From NCBI GenBank assembly GCA_013361075.1, contig JABWAJ010000019.1, forward strand, positions 1 to 22,171: a stretch of DNA of 22,171 nucleotides, written 5' to 3'. Positions 15,200-22,171 of the stretch are shown here, one piece after another. The position numbers were made by a program, and so were the translations under genes. How positions within the stretch are numbered: position 1 is the first letter of the stretch; the number at the start of each line of letters is the position of its first letter. The DNA comes from Saprospiraceae bacterium. Lineage in GTDB: Bacteria; Bacteroidota; Bacteroidia; Chitinophagales; Saprospiraceae. The notes beneath the pieces were generated by a model that was given only the letters and a program-made list of their open reading frames with translations, had not been told where the DNA came from and ran no database searches.

Positions 15200-18100
15200 A
15201 TGAGAAAGAGTTTACAAACCATTTATCTGTTCGTTTGCGCATTACTGCTGGCCGTCACAGGCGCGTATGCACAAACCCCGGTAGGGGACTACCCATTTTC
15301 AGGCAATGCCAACGACCAGTCGGCAAATGCCAGTCATGCAGCCATACATGGCGCTACGCCTACCCAGGATCGCTTTGGCAGAGCCAACAGTGCATTCAAT
15401 TTTGACGGCGTTCAGGCTTTTCTGCTCGCACCCAATTCCGGAGTGCTCAATTCAGATTATACGACCGTCAGCTTTTGGGTAAAAGCGAACGAAATTCCGG
15501 CCCAGGCGGAAGCCTATCTGTTGTCTTTCGGTGGCTGGCAGGAGCGCTGGAAAGTTTCACTGCCCAACCATGGCAAACTCGTTTGGACGACCAATAACAG
15601 CTCAGGCATCTCCGATATGGATGCGGGTGGAGGCAATGAACTCACCGTTGGTGTTTGGAAACACCTGGTTTTTGTACACGACGGTACGAAAGATCGCATT
15701 TATATCGATGGTGTTCAGGTAGCTGAAAAAAACGTATCCGGAACGATGAATGCCACAACCCGTCCCCTGGGCATAGGTTATAATGCCGTGGACGGCGGTA
15801 ATTTTTTTAATGGTGCTTTGGATGAACTTCAGATTTACAACAGCGCATTGAATGCAACACAGATTGCAGCGCTCTATTCTGCTCAAAGTACTCCTCCCGT
15901 AGTTGGTCAGGAGCTTGTGGCGACTTATGCATTTGACAATAATGCCCTTGATGGGACTGCTTTCCGCAACCACGCACAAGCAACAGATGTGAAAGCCGTG
16001 ACCGATCGTTTTGGCTATGGACACAGTGCGTATGCGTTCAACGGAACATCCTCCGAAATTGAAGCGAGCAATTCTTCGCAACTCAATTCTCCTTACACCA
16101 CGGTCAGTTTTTGGGTAAAACCCAATTCACTGCCTGCAACCGGCGAAGTTTTTCTGCTTTCCTTCGGCGGCTGGCAGGAGCGGTTTAAAATTTCGGTGCC
16201 TTCGCATGGCAAACCGGTTTGGACAACCAACAATTCTTCAGGTATATCTGATATGGATAGCGGTGGTGCCAATACCCTGAGTGCGGGCGTCTGGACCCAC
16301 CTTGTTTTTACACACGACGGGGTGAACGACAGGATTTATTTCAATGGCTTGCTGGCAGCCTCCAAAGCCGTTTCGGGGACCCTGAACAGCACCGACAACC
16401 CACTGGGCATCGGCTACAACGCGGTGGACGGCGGCAATTGGTTTGACGGTGTTTTGGATGAAGTACAAATTTACAACTACGCCCTCAACGACGCAGCAAT
16501 AGCAGGGTTGTATTCGGAGCAGGCCGTTTTTCCGGGTACGGCAACAGATCTCGTCGCCGAGTATAAATTTGCGGGAAGCACAGAAGATGCCACGCAATTT
16601 GGCAACCACGCTGCAAATGGCGGTGCTGTACCCACGACAGACCGGTTCAATTATGCTTCCAATGCCTACCAGTTTACGGGGGTGGATTCCATGCTTGTAG
16701 ACAATTCAATCCAGCTGAATTCCGAATATACCACCATTAGTTTTTGGATAAAAGTGGATGAACTTCCTGTCGCCAATGAAGCTTACCTGCTTTCCAATGG
16801 CGGCTGGCAGTCGCGCTGGAAAATTTCCCTGCCTCCGCATGGGAAACCGGTATTTACCACCAATTACGAAACCGGTATTTCCGATATGGACAGCGGTGGC
16901 GGCAACGAACTGCCCGTTGGCCAGTGGCGGCATGTCGTGATGGTTCACGACGGGCTAAAAGATAAAATTTTCATCAATGGTAATTTGGCCAATGAGAAAA
17001 ACGTCGTTGGCGCCCTCAATTCAACTGACCATCCGCTGGGTATCGGCAACAACCCAATTGACGGTGGCAACTATTTCAAAGGCAGCCTTGATGAAATTCA
17101 GATTTACAACGTGGCGCTTAGTGATGGCGAAGTTGCGGCGCTTTATGCAGCACAATCCGCAGCGCCAACCTTCAATGCGGATCCTGTTGCGAACTACCCG
17201 TTCAGCGGCAACGCAAATGACGAAACCGAATACCACAACAACGCGCTGGCAAACGGGGCGCAATTAGGCGACGACCGCTTTGGCAAAGCCAACCAGGCTT
17301 ATGCTTTTGATGGCAGCAACGATGAGGTTACCGCAGCCAACTCTCCACAATTGAATTCCGATTACACATCAGTGAGTTTTTGGGTCAATGTCAACGAATT
17401 GCCTGCTTCGGGCGAAGCATTTTTATTGTCTTTTGGCGGTTGGCAGGAGCGGTGGAAAATATCCCTGCCTGCGCATGGCAAGGTGGTCTGGACGACCAAC
17501 AATTCTTCCGGCATTTCTGATATGGATGCCGGCGACGCCAATGTATTGCCTACAGGTGTTTGGAAACATGTGGTCATGATCCACGACGGCACGAAAGACC
17601 GCATTTATTTTGATGGCGTGCAGGTGGCTGAAAAAAACGTTGCAGGCACCATGAACAGCACGACCTACGATTTAGGTATGGGCTACAATGTCGTTGATGG
17701 CGGCAACTTTTTCAACGGCTCATTGGATGAAGTACAGATTTACGATCGCGCGCTAAGCGATGCGGAAGTTGCTGCCTTATTTGTTCTGCAGTCGCAGGCA
17801 CCCGCAGTGACCGATTCAGAAACGCCTTCTGCACCACTCAATCTGGCGGCAAGTGTTGCTTTTACCAATGTAAACCTTGCGTGGTGGGCTTCAACAGACA
17901 ATGTTGCTGTGACGGGATACAACCTGTATCAGGATGGTGAAAAAATCCTGACCACGGCAAATACCACAGCAGAATTAACCGGTTTAGCACCGCAAACGGC
18001 CTTTACTTTTGGTGTCAGCGCAGTGGATGCGGCAGGCAATGAATCGCTGCCTTCTACCCTGGTGGTGACTACAGGAGAAGAGCAAACGCCTGATATTACA

Positions 18101-19309
18101 CCGCCAAGCCAGCCGGGGAACCTGGTAGGTGCAACAGGGGCACATTCTGTATTGCTGTCGTGGGATGCATCTACAGACGACCGTGGAGTAATCGGTTATG
18201 TCGTGCTTGTAGATGGCATCTTTTTCGACACCGTTGCCACAACTTCGGTTTTAGTCGACGGCCTGGATGCAGAAACGCTCTATTCGTTTGAAGTATACGC
18301 TTTTGACAATGCCGGGAACAATTCGACCCTGGCAGAACTTACGGTTTCCACCAATGAGGAAATCGTTACAGCCGAACCTGGCTTAGTTGCGCATTACCCT
18401 TTTGAAGGCAATGCCAACGACGTCACGCCGTATGCCAACCACGGCGTCATTGGCGGCAATCCGGTTTTTGAAACGCCTGGTCACCCGAACGGCGGCGCAC
18501 TGAACATCAAATTCGATGGCGTCGGAGATTCCATCGTAGCGCCCAATGCAGTTCAGTTGATTTCAGATTACACCACCGTGAGTTTCTGGATCCGGGTAGA
18601 CGGAACGAATATTGCAGATGCAGAGGCTTACATCCTCGATTTCGGTCACTGGAACGAACGTTGGAAAATTTCGTTGCCACAGCACCATAAAATTGTCTGG
18701 ACGACCAACGGCAACACCCCGCAGTTCCCAACTTTCATTTCAGACATGGACAGCGGCGACGGCAACGAACTGGTAGAAAATTTCTGGTGGTACGTGACCA
18801 TGGTTCACGATGGCACGAACGACATCATTTACATCAATGGGGAGCAGGCCAATATCAAACCGGTGCCTACCAAACTCAACACGACAGGGCTTACTCTGGG
18901 CATGGGCAACAACCCGGTTGAAGGAGGGCAGTTCTTCATTGGTGCGCTGGATGAATTGAAAATCTACAACAAAGCCCTGACTGCGTCTGAAATTCAAAAC
19001 CTCTACAACGGAGGTACGACAGGGACAGACGACCCAAGCGCCGATTTGCTCCGGATGATCCGGGACGTGTATCCGAATCCGGTTACAGACCGACTCTGGA
19101 TCAAACATGCGTTTCCGGGTAACCAGCCTTTACTGCTCCGCGTATTTGACGTGCAGGGTCGGCAAATTGCTGACCAGCGGTTTGGTAAAAATGAAGTACC
19201 TGCGGATCTGTTCTCCATTCAGGTGGAAAACTACCCTCAGGGGTCCTATTTCCTCAATTTTGTGCTGGGCGGAAAAAATCTTGGCTCTGTGAAGTTTGAT
19301 AAGAAGTAA
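15200..19309 (+). CDS. T9SS-exported protein with five LamG domains and two FN3 domains
   Basis: This 1369-residue surface protein has a signal peptide (to about 24, GAYAQ). Four tandem LamG/concanavalin-like domains begin near residues 28, 239, 451 and 662. Two fibronectin type III domains (about 876-960 and 969-1053) follow, then a fifth LamG (about 1061-1270) and a type IX sorting domain (about 1288-1369, DVYPNPVTDRLW). All five LamG units carry the GxWxxRWK and ISDMD motifs and the block (V/I)-(D/E)-GG-(N/Q)-x-F. No catalytic domain is visible, so binding to a polysaccharide or adhesion is the likely role. It follows the 1039-residue gene by 41 bases, and the LamG of that protein shares the same motif, so the two probably recognise related ligands. 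The copies are similar in DNA, so assembly errors in copy number are possible. Confidence 0.92.
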   Translation: MRKSLQTIYLFVCALLLAVTGAYAQTPVGDYPFSGNANDQSANASHAAIHGATPTQDRFGRANSAFNFDGVQAFLLAPNSGVLNSDYTTVSFWVKANEIPAQAEAYLLSFGGWQERWKVSLPNHGKLVWTTNNSSGISDMDAGGGNELTVGVWKHLVFVHDGTKDRIYIDGVQVAEKNVSGTMNATTRPLGIGYNAVDGGNFFNGALDELQIYNSALNATQIAALYSAQSTPPVVGQELVATYAFDNNALDGTAFRNHAQATDVKAVTDRFGYGHSAYAFNGTSSEIEASNSSQLNSPYTTVSFWVKPNSLPATGEVFLLSFGGWQERFKISVPSHGKPVWTTNNSSGISDMDSGGANTLSAGVWTHLVFTHDGVNDRIYFNGLLAASKAVSGTLNSTDNPLGIGYNAVDGGNWFDGVLDEVQIYNYALNDAAIAGLYSEQAVFPGTATDLVAEYKFAGSTEDATQFGNHAANGGAVPTTDRFNYASNAYQFTGVDSMLVDNSIQLNSEYTTISFWIKVDELPVANEAYLLSNGGWQSRWKISLPPHGKPVFTTNYETGISDMDSGGGNELPVGQWRHVVMVHDGLKDKIFINGNLANEKNVVGALNSTDHPLGIGNNPIDGGNYFKGSLDEIQIYNVALSDGEVAALYAAQSAAPTFNADPVANYPFSGNANDETEYHNNALANGAQLGDDRFGKANQAYAFDGSNDEVTAANSPQLNSDYTSVSFWVNVNELPASGEAFLLSFGGWQERWKISLPAHGKVVWTTNNSSGISDMDAGDANVLPTGVWKHVVMIHDGTKDRIYFDGVQVAEKNVAGTMNSTTYDLGMGYNVVDGGNFFNGSLDEVQIYDRALSDAEVAALFVLQSQAPAVTDSETPSAPLNLAASVAFTNVNLAWWASTDNVAVTGYNLYQDGEKILTTANTTAELTGLAPQTAFTFGVSAVDAAGNESLPSTLVVTTGEEQTPDITPPSQPGNLVGATGAHSVLLSWDASTDDRGVIGYVVLVDGIFFDTVATTSVLVDGLDAETLYSFEVYAFDNAGNNSTLAELTVSTNEEIVTAEPGLVAHYPFEGNANDVTPYANHGVIGGNPVFETPGHPNGGALNIKFDGVGDSIVAPNAVQLISDYTTVSFWIRVDGTNIADAEAYILDFGHWNERWKISLPQHHKIVWTTNGNTPQFPTFISDMDSGDGNELVENFWWYVTMVHDGTNDIIYINGEQANIKPVPTKLNTTGLTLGMGNNPVEGGQFFIGALDELKIYNKALTASEIQNLYNGGTTGTDDPSADLLRMIRDVYPNPVTDRLWIKHAFPGNQPLLLRVFDVQGRQIADQRFGKNEVPADLFSIQVENYPQGSYFLNFVLGGKNLGSVKFDKK
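15281..17794 (+). repeat. Four tandem LamG coding repeats (~633 bases each)
   Basis: Repeat units start near 15281, 15914, 16550 and 17183, a period of 211-212 codons. Units 1 and 4 look the most alike at the protein level (both contain WTTNNSSGISDMDAG and RIY-D-GVQVAEKNV), while 3 is the most divergent. This pattern fits duplication followed by drift or gene conversion. A fifth, more distant unit lies at 18380-19009 after the FN3 pair. Confidence 0.85.
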
Positions 19310-19311
19310 GG

Positions 19312-19440
19312 CAAAGGGGCAAGTTAGCAAGTTGACAAATAGGCAAGCCGGGCAATTCATTACTAATTTGATGCTCAAAATTTGCCCTTTTGCCAACTTG
19401 CTTCCTGCCTTTTTCCTCTTGCCAACTTGCCCCTTATTGC
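19312..19440. repeat. GGCAAGTT-type intergenic element, copy 2
   Basis: AAGGGGCAAGTTAGCAAGTT near the left end is answered by TTTTGCCAACTTGC and TTGCCAACTTGCCCC on the right, a loose inverted repeat built from GGCAAGTT units. It belongs to the same family as the element at 3740-3860. It fills most of the gap between the LamG gene and the GH130 gene and may terminate or process the transcript. Confidence 0.6.
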
Positions 19441-19455
19441 AAATAAATAAATTTT
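19427..19455 (+). promoter_or_regulatory. Possible Bacteroidota-type promoter before the GH130 gene
   Basis: TTG at 19427-19429 and TAAATTTT at 19448-19455 are 18 bases apart. They approximate the Bacteroidota -33 TTTG / -7 TAnnTTTG consensus, with the last base of the -7 box off. It would start transcription about 20-25 bases before the GH130 start codon. This is a weak match in A+T-rich sequence. Confidence 0.25.
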
Positions 19456-19483
19456 TACCACATTCCGCAGGTACCTAATTGAC

Positions 19484-20524
19484 ATGATAAACAGATTTGT
19501 AAAAAACCCTATTTTGACCACTAAAGACATCCTGCCCAGCGCACCGGATTTGGTGGTAGAGTGTGTATTAAACCCCGGGGTATTTGAATTTGACGGAAAA
19601 ACCTGGCTTTTGCTTCGTGTGGCAGAAAGGCCGGTACAACAGGAGGGCCGGATATCTTTTCCGATCATGCAGGAAGACGGGCAATTGAAAATTCTGGAGT
19701 TTGCAAAAAACGACCCCGATCTGGATTTATCAGATACCCGGATGGTGCGCCATCGCGGTACAACTTACCTGTCTACGATTTCGCACCTTCGGTTGGTTTG
19801 CAGCGAAGATGGTGTTCATTTCCACGAACCTGAAGGCAGACCTGCAAAAATTATGGGAAAAGGCCCGCTGGAAAGCTTTGGCATCGAAGATTGCAGGGTC
19901 GCCCGGATTGATGGCGTATACCATTTGACTTATACGCAAGTGTCTGAAAATGGCGTAGGCGTCGGGCTCATCAGAACCCGCGACTGGCTTTCCTTTGAGC
20001 GGGAAGGCATGATTTTGCCTCCTCACAACAAAGATTGCGCGCTTTTTGAAGAAAAAATCGGAGAAAAATACTTCTGTCTTCATCGGCCTTCAGGGGTAGA
20101 CCTTGGCGGTAATTTCATCTGGATTGCTTCTTCCCCCGACCTGATCAACTGGGGCGGACACCAATGCATCCTGCGTACCCGGCCGGGAAAGTGGGACTGC
20201 GCACGGGTAGGTGCAGGTGCCGCGCCCATTAAGACGGCAGAAGGCTGGATTGAGATCTACCACGGGGCGGATTTCGATCATCGCTACTGTTTGGGCGCAG
20301 TTTTACTCGATTTAAAAGACCCTTCAAAAGTGCTCGCCAGATCGCATGCGCCTTTGTTTGAACCGGAAACCGATTATGAAACCCGGGGCTTTTTTGGCAA
20401 TGTGGTATTTACCAACGGCCACCTCGTCAACGGAGATGAAATTACCATGTACTACGGGGCTTCCGACGAGGTGATTTGTGGTGCAAAATGTTCTATTGAG
20501 CAGATTTTGAACGGATTGCGATAA
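19484..20524 (+). CDS. Glycoside hydrolase family 130 phosphorylase (beta-mannoside type)
   Basis: This 346-residue protein has no signal peptide, so it is cytoplasmic. GH130 enzymes split beta-mannosides with inorganic phosphate, giving mannose 1-phosphate and the shortened sugar. Visible family motifs are NPGVFEFDGKTWLLLRVAER (30-49), the active-site segment ESFGIEDCRV (130-139) with the expected general-acid Asp136, NKDCALF (182-188), LHRPSG (199-204), GWIEIYHG (254-261) and MYYGASDEV (322-330). The usual GIEDPR is GIEDCR here. The precise substrate (mannosylglucose, mannobiose, Man-GlcNAc or beta-1,2-mannoside) cannot be read from sequence alone. Together with the MFS transporter downstream it implies that an imported beta-mannoside is cleaved intracellularly. 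The gene is preceded by a repeat element and a possible own promoter. Confidence 0.92.
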   Translation: MINRFVKNPILTTKDILPSAPDLVVECVLNPGVFEFDGKTWLLLRVAERPVQQEGRISFPIMQEDGQLKILEFAKNDPDLDLSDTRMVRHRGTTYLSTISHLRLVCSEDGVHFHEPEGRPAKIMGKGPLESFGIEDCRVARIDGVYHLTYTQVSENGVGVGLIRTRDWLSFEREGMILPPHNKDCALFEEKIGEKYFCLHRPSGVDLGGNFIWIASSPDLINWGGHQCILRTRPGKWDCARVGAGAAPIKTAEGWIEIYHGADFDHRYCLGAVLLDLKDPSKVLARSHAPLFEPETDYETRGFFGNVVFTNGHLVNGDEITMYYGASDEVICGAKCSIEQILNGLR

Positions 20525-20527
20525 TTT

Positions 20528-20590
20528 CGGGATAATCAGATTAGGTGTCGGACACCTTCGAGGTGTCGGACACCTAATCTGATTATCCCG
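20528..20590. repeat. 30-bp-arm near-perfect inverted repeat
   Basis: The arms 20528-20557 and 20561-20590 pair at 29 of 30 positions around a TCG loop. Each arm also contains its own near-palindrome GGTGTCGGACACC. It lies in the 80-base gap between the GH130 and MFS genes and has no T-run. It could be a strong transcript-end or mRNA-stability structure, or a dispersed palindromic element. Confidence 0.85.
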
Positions 20591-20604
20591 GCCAACCACC
20601 AACG

Positions 20605-21870
20605 ATGAATAATAAACCTGTAAGCGAACTCAGTTTTTTCAAATCTCACCCGCTTAGTATGCGGGTCTTGTTACTGACCAACTTGATTTATGGTCTTGTG
20701 ATTCCCATAATCGAGCTGTTCATTGGTGCGTACATCATGCGAAACTCCTCGGATATCAGCTTAGTGGTGATTTTTCAGCTGGCGGTTTATACCGGCATCC
20801 CAACCACTTTTATGATCAACGGCTACCTGCTGAGACGGGTTCCCATTTCGAGGCTCTATTCGCTGGGAATGCTGCTCAGCGGCGTCTCCATGACGGCAAT
20901 GATGCTGCTGAACGAACTCAACACAGCAGGCGTATTTTTTGCGGGCCTGATCATGGGCTTGTCCTACGGTTTTTTCTGGGCCAACCGCGATTTTCTGGCA
21001 TTGAATACCACCAATGACAACAACCGGAATTATTACTACGGCATCGAAACCTTTTTTTACACCATGACGGGCATCATCGTTCCGTTTTGTGCCGGCGCAT
21101 TCATTGCGGCCACGCAGAAAAATGGCTGGTTTTCGGGTAATGTTAATGTTGCGTATTACATCTTAACCGGCTGCGTATTTGGGTTGACGATTTTGTCTTC
21201 GGTACTGGTACACCGCGGTGGTTTTCAAAACCCCAAAAATGCACCATTCCTGTTTTTTAATTTCGACCAGCTTTGGAATAAAATGCTGGGGCTGGCCGCA
21301 CTGAAAGGAGTAGCGCAGGGGTATATCGTGACGGCACCTACGATGTTAATTCTTACACTGGTAGGCAAAGAAGGCTCCCTGGGACTGATTCAATCCATCG
21401 GCGCTTTGCTGTCGGCGATTCTGCTTTATGTATTGGGCCGGGTTACAGGACCAAAACACCGCCTGATGATTTATGGCATAGGCTGTTTGCTGTTTGTCGC
21501 CGGGGCTTTGTTTAATACTGGGCTGTATTCTTCTTTAGGAGTGATCCTGTTCATGATATGTCTGCTTTTTGCCCGCCCGTTGCTTGATATTGCTTATTTT
21601 CCGGTTCAACTGAAGGTAATAGACGTGATGGCTGAAATGGAAAAGCGAAATGAGTTTTCCTACATTTTTAACCATGAACTGGGACTGTACCTTGGGCGCT
21701 TGTTTGGATGCGGGTTGTTCATCGGTTTGGCATGGTATGTGAGCGAATATGCGGCCTTGCGGTATGCGCTATTGGTCATAGCAGTAGTTCATTTGATGGG
21801 ATGGTTTATGATGCGTAATATTTTGAATGACAAATCCATGAGAGAAGTGAAACTTGAAAATCCTGGTTAA
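20605..21870 (+). CDS. Major facilitator superfamily transporter (sugar uptake)
   Basis: This 421-residue inner-membrane protein has about 12 hydrophobic segments, with the central loop near residues 200-220 (HRGGFQNPKNAPFLFFNFDQ). The pattern, including GLSYGFFWANRDFLAL (about 118-133), FARPLLDIAYFPVQLKVIDV (about 323-342) and a C-terminal short polar tail, fits the MFS branch annotated as YQGE-like, which I associate with GH130 genes in Bacteroidota. It would bring the oligosaccharide released by the outer enzymes from periplasm to cytoplasm, where the phosphorylase acts. It has no Shine-Dalgarno sequence and is separated from GH130 only by the long hairpin, so co-transcription is likely. 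Confidence 0.9.
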   Translation: MNNKPVSELSFFKSHPLSMRVLLLTNLIYGLVIPIIELFIGAYIMRNSSDISLVVIFQLAVYTGIPTTFMINGYLLRRVPISRLYSLGMLLSGVSMTAMMLLNELNTAGVFFAGLIMGLSYGFFWANRDFLALNTTNDNNRNYYYGIETFFYTMTGIIVPFCAGAFIAATQKNGWFSGNVNVAYYILTGCVFGLTILSSVLVHRGGFQNPKNAPFLFFNFDQLWNKMLGLAALKGVAQGYIVTAPTMLILTLVGKEGSLGLIQSIGALLSAILLYVLGRVTGPKHRLMIYGIGCLLFVAGALFNTGLYSSLGVILFMICLLFARPLLDIAYFPVQLKVIDVMAEMEKRNEFSYIFNHELGLYLGRLFGCGLFIGLAWYVSEYAALRYALLVIAVVHLMGWFMMRNILNDKSMREVKLENPG

Positions 21871-21872
21871 TT

Positions 21873-21989
21873 ATTTCCCGCAAAGGGGGCCGGGGATACG
21901 CTAAGTCCGCAAAGCGAGACGCCTTCCTTAGCGTCTTCTGCGAAATCGAAGATTCACGATAGTAAACCTTTGTGCCCTTGGCGGGAAAT
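21873..21989. repeat. Nested inverted-repeat element after the MFS gene
   Basis: The outer arms ATTTCCCGCAAAGGG (21873-21887) and CCCTTGGCGGGAAAT (21975-21989) pair with one mismatch. Inside are ACGCTAAG and CTTAGCGT, a perfect 8-bp pair. The element starts 2 bases after the MFS stop and ends before the next gene. Motifs of the TTAGCGT...TTGGCGGGAAAT kind are, from memory, common dispersed palindromes in Bacteroidota. Confidence 0.7.
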
Positions 21990-22053
21990 TTTAGACACTG
22001 ATGTGGTTTGCACAATTACAACCAAGCATAACACATATCTAAAAACAGGCAAA

Positions 22054-22171
22054 ATGAACAATTATAAAATACTCATCTCGCTCTCGTTCCCGCTCCTGTT
22101 CCTGATTGGCTCAGGATGCCGGTCCGTTCAGCCTTTCGAGCCCCGGGCCTCCGCTGTGGCGCAATTTGTGG
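22054..22171 (+). CDS. Start of a lipoprotein gene (partial)
   Basis: The frame opens with MNNYKILISLSFPLLFLIGS followed by GC, a lipoprotein signal with the lipidated Cys at residue 22. It continues open to the end of the window (RSVQPFEPRASAVAQFV). The 39 residues show export to the membrane surface but not the function. In same-strand order after the transporter it may be a further member of the glycan locus, for example an enzyme or binding protein. No Shine-Dalgarno sequence precedes the ATG. Confidence 0.7.
   Translation, partial: MNNYKILISLSFPLLFLIGSGCRSVQPFEPRASAVAQFV

Noticed and set aside
15281..17794. Repeats considered as a CRISPR array or rearrangement hotspot
   Set aside because: The ~633-base period, open frame and LamG motifs show protein domain repeats; there are no short direct repeats with unique spacers.
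1..22171. tRNA, rRNA, integrase, transposase, toxin-antitoxin or phage-defence genes
   Set aside because: I looked on both strands and saw nothing I could support.

Overview
The window reads as two unrelated genomes joined at about 3135-3150. Bases 1 to ~3140 look like a G+C-rich, Shine-Dalgarno-using bacterium. The gene types (aldo/keto reductase, DUF4386 membrane protein, TetR, NAD(P)-binding reductase) and the nested intergenic palindromes are what I associate with Chloroflexota/Anaerolineales, a tentative assignment from memory. Bases ~3140 to 22171 are Bacteroidota, probably Saprospiraceae-like: starts lack Shine-Dalgarno sequences, there is a SusC/SusD pair, and two secreted proteins end in type IX secretion (T9SS) sorting domains. 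At the join a reductase gene stops after 81 codons. In another frame a TetR gene that lacks its N-terminus begins. An assembly chimera is the simplest reading; a real recombination junction is not excluded.

Left part: the tail of an upstream gene (1-41), an aldo/keto reductase (52-1014), a nested inverted-repeat element (1017-1126), a DUF4386 membrane protein (1201-1884, minus), a gene-free stretch with a 13-bp-stem hairpin and decayed repeats (1885-2230), a TetR regulator (2231-2797, minus), and a divergent truncated reductase (2902-3147). Between the last two genes lie two perfect palindromes overlapping a sigma70-type promoter.

Middle: the truncated Bacteroidota TetR (to 3734), a secreted FKBP isomerase, a secreted TPR protein and a doubtful 72-residue ORF, the last three on the minus strand.

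Right part (6122-22171): a polysaccharide-utilisation-type locus. An AraC regulator is divergent from susC, susD, a 1039-residue T9SS-exported protein with an unassigned helix-rich N-terminal domain, a 1369-residue protein with five LamG domains, a GH130 glycoside phosphorylase, an MFS transporter and the start of a lipoprotein. The inferred logic is glycan capture and cleavage outside, SusCD import across the outer membrane, MFS import across the inner membrane, and phosphorolysis in the cytoplasm, probably of a beta-mannoside. No classical secreted endo-glycanase is recognisable, which makes the N-terminal domain of the 1039-residue protein the best candidate for an undescribed carbohydrate-active enzyme.
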